Shown: piece by piece, positions 58,201 to 64,000 of the stretch | How positions within the stretch are numbered: the first letter of the stretch is position 1 | Layout: each line of letters starts with the position of its first letter | Source of the DNA: Pomacea canaliculata | Taxonomy: Eukaryota > Mollusca > Gastropoda > Architaenioglossa > Ampullariidae | Assembly: GCF_003073045.1 (NCBI RefSeq) | Contig: NC_037596.1 | Span: 26,014,392-26,078,391, forward strand | Reading direction: 5' to 3' | Length of the DNA stretch: 64,000 nucleotides | The notes under the pieces: generated by a model | The model's input: only the letters and a program-made list of their open reading frames with translations | The model's database searches: none | What the model was told of the DNA's origin: nothing | Program-made: the position numbers and the translations under genes

Positions 58201-59792
58201 CAGTCTGCGCCGATCCTCAACTTTGACCCCGCCAGCGGCTCAGCACCCGTGAGTACTCTGTTATACAGTTGATGCTGGTTCCATTCATGCACTCATGTTT
58301 GGAGAATTCTTTTGCCAGATATCATCGTCTTAGTCGTTGTCACCATCATCATCATACATCCTTCCAATGTCTCTCTCTTTACTGACTTATCTCGATTAAT
58401 CAATTTTTAAATACAATTCTGCAAGTAATACAACACTTCCGGAACATCTCAGTTGAGAGCGCTTTAATCATACTTTATAAATCAGTCTTACTGGCACGCA
58501 GGCTGGTCTCTTTATTTCGCATTTCTCTGTTTTTTTTCCCCCTTCCATCTGTGTGTCTTTGTTTCCAATTCTGTATCATCACGACAGGAAAACGTTTCTA
58601 TAGTACACAAATTATCACCACAACTTCTTTAAAAATGTGAGTGGTTTGACCTTTGACAGAAACAACATGGCGGTGTACGCTGCTGGACCATCCAGCCACT
58701 ACTCGTCACAGTTCAAGAACATGGCGTCCGGCATGAACAGCGGCTCACATGCTCACCCCTTCTCCAACATAGAGGGCGCCATCAACGGCCCTGTACACGT
58801 GAGTGTAAATCCTCTCACCTTCCTCTCTCTACCTTCCTTCATATTGAGCCAGCAGAAATATTTAGCGGATAAACGCACATCCAGACTATTCTTTTGTTTT
58901 TTCTTGGGAATGGTGGATGGCAAGACCATTTTTTGAGCGCATCGGATATTTTTCAGAAAAAATTGTGCAAAACTTAATGTTTTACATCGTGCCTTGAACA
59001 TTGTAAACGAAGGAAGGAAGAAAAGAATAAATAATTGCCGCTATTTATTTGATTACAATTTAAGTCTAGTCGTTTTACATTGACTTTTTTTTTCTAAAAT
59101 TTCCCGAAAAAGCAGACACTTGGCGCATCCATGGAAGACCAGGGTGGCGCTCACCTTATGATGCACAACAACGGAAGGGTGACCGGCACTGAGTGGCACA
59201 CGTCGCAGCCTACGCAAAGGCCGCACAGCATGCTGGGAGATTCGTCTGCAATGCTTCGAGGGCAAGTAGTTTTAAAACATTTTTTTCTAACGAGAGGGAG
59301 TAGTTAGAATGAACTTAAAGAATGTCCTGAAAATGCTAATGGTTTTTGATGTTCTCAATATTTCTTGGAAAGTAAAATTTTACCGTGGTTAAAGATTGCC
59401 ATAAAAATTTTGTTTGTTGTTGTGTGTGCGTGCATGCGCACGCGCGTGCGCTGTATCTCAATAATTTGTTTACTTCTCTTTCTTGTTTGTTTTGTTGCCA
59501 CAGGAACGAAGCTCTGACATATAGCAACTACACGCCAACGATACGGCATTCAGGATATGACGTCAGCAACTACCAGTATGACGTGAACACTTCGAGTCAT
59601 AAATTAACTTCTATGACAGAGCAAGCCTACGTCTACCAAGGCTACAACGAGATGAGTGACGTGTTCATGACGTCACCGGCTCTCGGTCCAGATCAGAACA
59701 AACGGCGATTCGAAGGCGACCAATCAGCGCGCTCGGGCAAGCGACACCCACGTGACATGTTCTACTATGAGCCCACATTCACAAACATTTAA
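46035..59792 (+). CDS. RFX4: RFX-family winged-helix transcription factor, RFX4 orthologue, 20 coding exons
   Basis: Coding exons: 46035-46071, 51912-52022, 52444-52507, 52618-52741, 53044-53105, 53606-53683, 54012-54043, 54227-54318, 54720-54797, 55133-55296, 55570-55670, 55813-56016, 56274-56368, 56742-56859, 57156-57275, 57606-57758, 58119-58248, 58660-58798, 59116-59261, 59504-59792. They sum to 2337 nt, 778 residues, with matching phases throughout. The N-terminus reads [12 protein letters not shown], like DSTESWIERCLNES of vertebrate RFX4, which sets it apart from RFX1-3. The RFX DNA-binding domain is about residues 70-158, then the conserved B, C and dimerisation regions to about 490, then a variable Ser/Gly/Tyr-rich C-terminus. 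RFX proteins bind X-box DNA in the nucleus as dimers; vertebrate RFX4 acts in brain and cilium gene programmes. The exon 8 acceptor is uncertain (54220 or 54227); only 54227 keeps frame. Confidence 0.95.
46140..47769. other. RFX4 intron 1, 5' part
   Basis: (GAT)n microsatellite at 46250-46290, (TG)n at 46798-46817, (ATC)n at 47270-47294, and a short tandem repeat of ggtattctatccactgt near 47158-47200. No gene. Confidence 0.6.
47770..48985 (+). mobile_element. Decayed LINE reverse transcriptase inside RFX4 intron 1
   Basis: Plus-strand fragments in shifting frames follow the order of a non-[25 protein letters not shown] and [36 protein letters not shown], a FRPDRS-like block, IFTDFKK and [10 protein letters not shown], the SPALFGIFF block after a GVRQG-like stretch, [10 protein letters not shown]-like residues at 48460-48485, a [20 protein letters not shown] block near 48650, then DLLTIAQD and [11 protein letters not shown] at the 3' end (48860-48960). 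The 5' end (endonuclease) is missing and there are many frame breaks, so it is inactive. It lies in sense orientation in the host intron. Same family as the short ends at 1370, 2811 and 36641. Confidence 0.85.
48990..51911. other. RFX4 intron 1, 3' part
   Basis: (CA)n and CT tracts at 50845-50960, (GTTT)n at 51018-51050, a T/C-rich tract at 51370-51600 and (GATGAT)n at 51856-51886. No other gene. The last repeat supplies ATG codons in frame with exon 2 (see findings). Confidence 0.55.
52618..53683 (+). other. RFX4: RFX DNA-binding domain (exons 4-6)
   Basis: Exon 4 encodes [20 protein letters not shown] to NAASFGK, exon 5 [20 protein letters not shown], exon 6 [11 protein letters not shown] and YYDIIYS. 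This is the winged-helix domain of the RFX family; the basic [15 protein letters not shown] segment that contacts the X-box is intact, so DNA binding should be kept. Confidence 0.95.
54227..57275 (+). other. RFX4: RFX4 B, C and dimerisation regions (exons 8-15)
   Basis: Successive exons encode [117 protein letters not shown] and [19 protein letters not shown]. These are the conserved family blocks for homo- and heterodimerisation shared by RFX1-4 and RFX6. Confidence 0.93.
55297..55445 (-). mobile_element. tRNA-derived SINE in RFX4 intron 10
   Basis: Read on the minus strand: cgcaatcagtcgtccagggc, then actgggattgaaaggtcgtg and ggttcagatctcgg. The last is a good Pol III B-box (GGTTCAGATCT) at the correct distance from an A-box-like start, with the -gaaaggtcgtgggttc- core common in tRNA-derived SINEs. 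Ends and tail are not sharp. Confidence 0.6.
57276..57605 (+). other. RFX4 intron 15 with in-frame read-through and A-rich tract
   Basis: If the weak donor after 57275 (CCTG|GTCGGT) is not used, the RFX4 frame stays open for 41 more codons to TAA at 57398-57400, followed at once by an A-rich tract (57402-57460). Confidence 0.7.
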
Positions 59793-60410
59793 ATGACTCA
59801 AAGTTGATTTTTCTACGTGTCTGTGGATCGATCGGTAAATCAGTTTGGAACCGAACCAGATCGAACAATGTCCACCATCAAACTGTCTTTGCTCCCGTTT
59901 CTTTTCATTCCCACTGCCATCCACAAAGTACAGACAATACCCTGGGGTTGTTGTTATTTAAAAATGTCTCAGTGTTTATCTTTCTGTATTTAGGGGCATA
60001 TGTTTTGCTATGGTTTGGTGTTGTCTTGAAGTAAAACAAATATTCCCTCTTTCATTTCAATGTGATTATTATACACTATAAAAATAATCTAATCATCACT
60101 TGAACAACTTATTGTTACTACTCAAAGCAATATCTTTTTTAAAGAGGGTGGAAGCTTACAATGGTATTAATGTTTAATGGGTTTTCTGTTTAAGAGTGAT
60201 TGCTTACGAGACTATGTTCACTTGGAGATATTTTTGAGGTTATCTTTCAAGTGTGTGAATTACGGAAAGTGAGTGTTTTGCGTGTAATGCTCATTTTTAA
60301 AGACGAAATGTCAGAGCATTCAAAGGTCTCCAAATCCCACTGTGTTTGCAAATGTATTTGGCAATGTTTTAGAAACTGTTAACACTTTCAGAATGTGTTG
60401 ACCAAAGTTC

Positions 60411-60720
60411 TGTCTCGGTTAGTAGACAGCCGAGCGGTTAGAGCATTAGCATGTAAACCAAAGGGCTCCCCCGTCGGATACCCCCAAAAGAGAGAGAGTG
60501 TGATAGCAGGGACAGAAAATGGTCACCCTCACAAAAATAGATGGCTCCGAGAAAAGCACCTCGACAAAAAAGTTAAGGACGAGCATGCATTACCTTTCTA
60601 CAAATGTCCCGAAATTTTGACCCAAAGTATTGGGTTCCTGGCGACATTTCAGATGCTACGAAGAGACTTAGAGGTAAAAAGAGGAAGATCAAGATGTCCT
60701 GAACATTATTCCTCGTGATA
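60411..60720 (+). mobile_element. tRNA-derived SINE in RFX4 3' UTR
   Basis: Starts gtagacagccgagcggttag, an A-box and D-arm like tRNA-Ser/Leu, followed by agcattagcatgtaaaccaa and a decayed B-box region (gggctcccccgtcggata). It cannot fold as a functional tRNA. Right end is not clear; the 3' body is of unknown origin. Confidence 0.55.
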
Positions 60721-61024
60721 AAGTTAACCTCACTGTGAAAAAGACAATTTTGAATATGTTTGTCTCGTACATGAGCTTAGTTCCGTTTACGTGAACACTT
60801 ATCGTTAACATTATATATACACCCGACATTATGTATCTATATCCCTACATCAAGTGCAGAGACATGCATTCTTGTAGTGTCCAGACTGGCCCTCTCAGGT
60901 GACGATCATTCAGATAATCATTATCTGATATCTTCAGTCTTACACTTTTAATGCGCATTTTGTCTCTTGTTGACATGGACTAAAACTTTTAGTGTGTTAT
61001 GTGTACAAATATGGTGAAAACTTG

Positions 61025-61030
61025 AATAAA
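61025..61030 (+). terminator. Poly(A) signal AATAAA, likely RFX4
   Basis: AATAAA at 61025-61030, about 1.23 kb after the RFX4 stop. Confidence 0.55.
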
Positions 61031-61054
61031 AATTATGATTTTAAAAACTTGACT

Positions 61055-61868
61055 TTTGATTGAGTTATTTCAGCGAGAATTTCCAGACAGTAGAGCTTAT
61101 GTGTTAGGAAACAGAGAGCTGAAAAACTCACAGAAAGTGAAAAATGACAGTTGTAAGGAGAGTAAGCTGGAGTGAATCTTGTGGGATGAGACTTTCGAAT
61201 GTATGATTTGCAATTAAGCATAGGATTATTTTTTCTGTATTTTTATTTTACATATTTTTGCCACAAAGATTAATTTTAAATCGTAAAAAATAAGTGCATG
61301 GAAGATTAATAATCGCCAAAATAATTTACAAAATAATTTCTTTATCAAAACATATCCTTGAAAAACTCTCCTTCCTCTGGTTTAAAAAGGATTCTTAGAG
61401 CTTCGACTGTTGTAGTCTGGTGTTTGTTTTTTAACATACAGAGTTATATATTTCAACATGAAGTTTTGTCACATTGAAATACTGTGAGATTTGCTTTTTT
61501 CCCTGTTATATTTTGAGAAGGAGATCGGCTACATTTTTTCATAAATAAATTTTCATCATTTTGATAAGAAATACATCAAACAAACGTTATCAACTGCTCG
61601 TCTTAACAGTTGATGATGTTCTAACATCTATCTGACGCTTTTGGCAGATGACGTCAGTGAGTTATTTATATCTTGATCCTAAATTTAACCTGCGGGCTGT
61701 GTAATTAGTTTTACGCAGCTTCAACTAACAAACATGGTTATAGTTTTATAACAAGTTTTTTTATATATCTAGGTACTGAAAAATGCTTGCCAAAGTTTTA
61801 ATTCCTTTCCTTTCCTGAAGCTGTGAAACTGAAGGTACAAAGCTGTGGCCGTCCCGAATCATCTACAA
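61055..61868. other. Intergenic; upstream of Ig-like gene
   Basis: AT-rich, no gene seen. The last part probably contains the promoter and 5' UTR of the next gene. Confidence 0.4.
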
Positions 61869-64000
61869 ATGTTGACATCGGATTATCTGGATGCAGCATC
61901 AAGCTTTAGAAGAACCGTAATCCTGGCTTTATTTGTTGCCTTCCTTTTCACAGGTAGGACGAGTCAAACCCTGGGATTTACCTTTTAAAAATTGTACTTC
62001 ATTTTCTATTCATGTTTATGCAGTTGATGAGATTCGTTACTATTTCCATGTTGAAACCATTCAGTTAGGTTGAGTTTTCAAATGTGTTTTAATACCATAC
62101 TTTTCCGAATATAGCTCCAACATCAACACCTTTCCCAGATAAGTGTGAAGTTGCACAAGAAAACACACATATGGTTATTTTTCTTCATACCAAAAAATAA
62201 AATCATCATCAGTTTGTACACGGTGATCAACACACAAATGCTCATGAACGTGAAAAGCGAGCTACGTCAGGGGAGATAAGAGCCAGAGTCTTGTCTTAAC
62301 ATTGGATTTGTCTCCCTTAGGTTTTCACTAATTTGTCTTTATACCTATGTAAACTGCAATAATTACTGAATACCTCAACATTCACACTTTCTGAATGTTA
62401 GTTAAGCATACTATGTCTCTATATTATATTGTGTGTGTTTATGTATGTGTGTGTGTATGTGTATGTGTTGATATGTGTGTTTGTATGTGTGTGTGTGCAT
62501 TCTCACAGTTATTGAGGCAGCGGGCGAGGAGAAGCTAACGCTGGAGGCAAACCCTGATCAACCTCTGACTAGGGAAAACAACACAGGGGACAATGTCACC
62601 CTGACATGCAAAGGGATGATCCATCCGACCAGCACCTTCCTTTCCTTCAGCGTTCTTCACACCTGTAAACACTAAACACCTTTCTCCTTTGTAGACACAC
62701 ATGAACAAACACGCGCACACACACAATCAAAAATATTTCTTAGAATACAAGGACCGTAATTTATAGGAGCAATGCAACTTTCTAAAAAATGCAAAATTTT
62801 AAATTTATTTTTGTATGTTTTCCATGATAAAACAGATTAAGAATACGAATATTTTATATATTTATCAAATAATAAACTTCTTGTTAAGTTTCTTTGCTTC
62901 CGCGTCCTCGATTTGGCGTATAAAAAAATAACAAAGTTTAATTAATTGTAAGTAAAAAGAAAACTAAGCTTTGCCCTTAATATGAAAAGTAGCACTGACT
63001 GAGCTTTTGATGTTTAATTATTGTTAGCCTGTGAATAATCAAAACCGAAAAGCCAAGGGGTAAATATAGTTTACTTTAATCTTTGAATTTTTGAGGTGAA
63101 AGGTGACAATAGTTGATCGATACTGGTGCCGATTGATTGATTAATTGATTGATTTATTGATCGATTGATTTTTCTCCTTTCCCGGTCAGTGGACGAGGAA
63201 GTCACAACCTACGTCTCTAAAGTCTTCCCGACAGGCAGCATGCCTACCGCCAACGTGTCCGCTGAACTTGTTGGCTGCTACGCCGGAGACTACGTCCTGT
63301 GCCAAGGGATTTCTAGCAAGTTCTCCTACAACGAGAACGGCAGCCTTGCCATCGTCGTCGTCATCAAGTCGTTTCTGTGTCGCCTGCGTGGCCTGTGGAA
63401 ATGTAAGGTCATCTTCCGGTATGCGGGCCGTCTCGAGGACATCACCATGAAGGCCCACTTGACTTTTCACGGCTTCTGTACGTGCTCGCGACGTCAGTCC
63501 TACGTCCGTTTTGTAATTTTTGACTGAAACCTTCTTTCTGGTTACTTCTTGTCTATCGCTTCATTCACAGAGCTGACGCATTATTCGTGTTTTCTGAAGA
63601 ATGGATGGTTGATTTTGTCATCGATAGATGAACCAATCGATCGATGAATCGATGAACGGATGGACCAAGATATAAGGGCATTGCGTAGCTATTGGTTCTA
63701 GATACACTGGCCTTACTTTATACCTGGGGATAAAGGGTCATAAAAATCACGTGACAGTTTTATTCTTCTCAAGTTAGAAACAAGGCGTAAATATTATATA
63801 TTGTTGTTCACAAAATTCCTTCATAAAAATCGTTATTAAATGTAGACAATTATATTTTAATGACTATAAACATTAGCCTAGCAGTAAGGTTAAAGCGTTT
63901 TGTCTTTTTCTTCGTACAGCTTGGCCTTCTAATTTGACTTTGACCTTTGGGGAATCTCATAAGGAGATGAACAAGGTCGCGGTGATAGCTGGAAGTCAGG
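61869..64000 (+). CDS. Secreted or membrane protein with Ig-like domain, 5' part, cut by right edge
   Basis: Coding exons 61869-61953, 62509-62664, 63190-63477 and 63920 onward; every intron is phase 1 with GT-AG ends (GTAGGA/CTCACAG, GTAAAC/GGTCAG, GTACGT/GTACAG). Exon 1 gives a signal peptide (MLTSDYLDAASSFRR then VILALFVAFLFTG). Exons 2 and 3 form an Ig-like fold: NNTGDNVTLTCKG with the first Cys, then NENGSLAIVVVIKSFLC and GLWKCKVIF with the second Cys of the B-F strand pair, ending KAHLTFHG. Extra Cys in between (GCYAGDYVLC) suggest a second disulphide. N-glycosylation sites NNT, NVT, NVS and NGS are present. Phase-1 exons are usual for shuffled extracellular domains. Cell-surface receptor or secreted immune-type protein is inference; the rest lies beyond the window. 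Confidence 0.78.

Larger units (their letters stand above)
59793..61050 (+). other. RFX4: RFX4 3' UTR, contains a SINE
   Basis: From the stop codon (59790-59792) to the first good poly(A) signal, AATAAA at 61025-61030. No other gene within. Confidence 0.6.

Noticed and set aside
60425-60500. tRNA gene candidate
   Set aside because: Only the A-box half is good; the B-box and acceptor pairing are missing, so it is a SINE.
1-64000. CRISPR arrays, operons, retroviral or other capsid-bearing elements
   Set aside because: No regular repeat-spacer pattern, no prokaryotic gene packing, and no gag, integrase, capsid or envelope-like frames were recognised.

Overview
This is invertebrate animal nuclear DNA, most likely from a mollusc and probably a gastropod (inference). 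The genes are split by spliceosomal introns with GT-AG signals, the intergenic DNA is AT-rich and full of microsatellites, there are hAT-type MITEs with 8-bp target-site duplications and decayed LINE and SINE pieces, and there is a local expansion of rhodopsin-like GPCRs, a pattern common in lophotrochozoans. No prokaryotic, CRISPR, phage or retroviral structure was seen. REGION 1 (1-25.7 kb) is a cluster of two-exon class A GPCR genes. Two lie on the minus strand (one cut by the left edge, one complete, exons 5798-4783 and 4341-4155). Three lie on the plus strand (17509-19239, 19862-21685, 23691-25442). All four complete genes share one phase-2 intron between TM6 and TM7. Around them are duplicated upstream segments without a receptor, a relict TM7 exon and several MITEs, so the array is still turning over. 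REGION 2 (9.8-14.5 kb), between the minus and plus receptors, holds a three-exon minus-strand gene for a small secreted protein that is one PLAT/LH2 domain, plus an orphan duplicate of its signal-peptide exon. REGION 3 (25.7-45 kb) is mostly gene-poor. It contains one small secreted Cys/Gly/Pro/Tyr-rich protein (30471-30836), several CpG-rich islands in AT-rich DNA, long microsatellites and a LINE tail. REGION 4 (46.0-61.0 kb) is a complete RFX-family transcription factor gene, best matched to RFX4, here reconstructed from 20 coding exons (2337 nt, 778 codons plus stop). It has a long first intron holding a decayed LINE, and one intron that must use a GC-AG splice. REGION 5 (61.87 kb to the right edge) is the 5' part of a new gene for a secreted or membrane protein with an Ig-like domain, all introns in phase 1. 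The receptors, the PLAT protein and RFX4 have no obvious shared pathway. The receptor array is the lineage-specific, fast-evolving part, and RFX4 is the conserved anchor.
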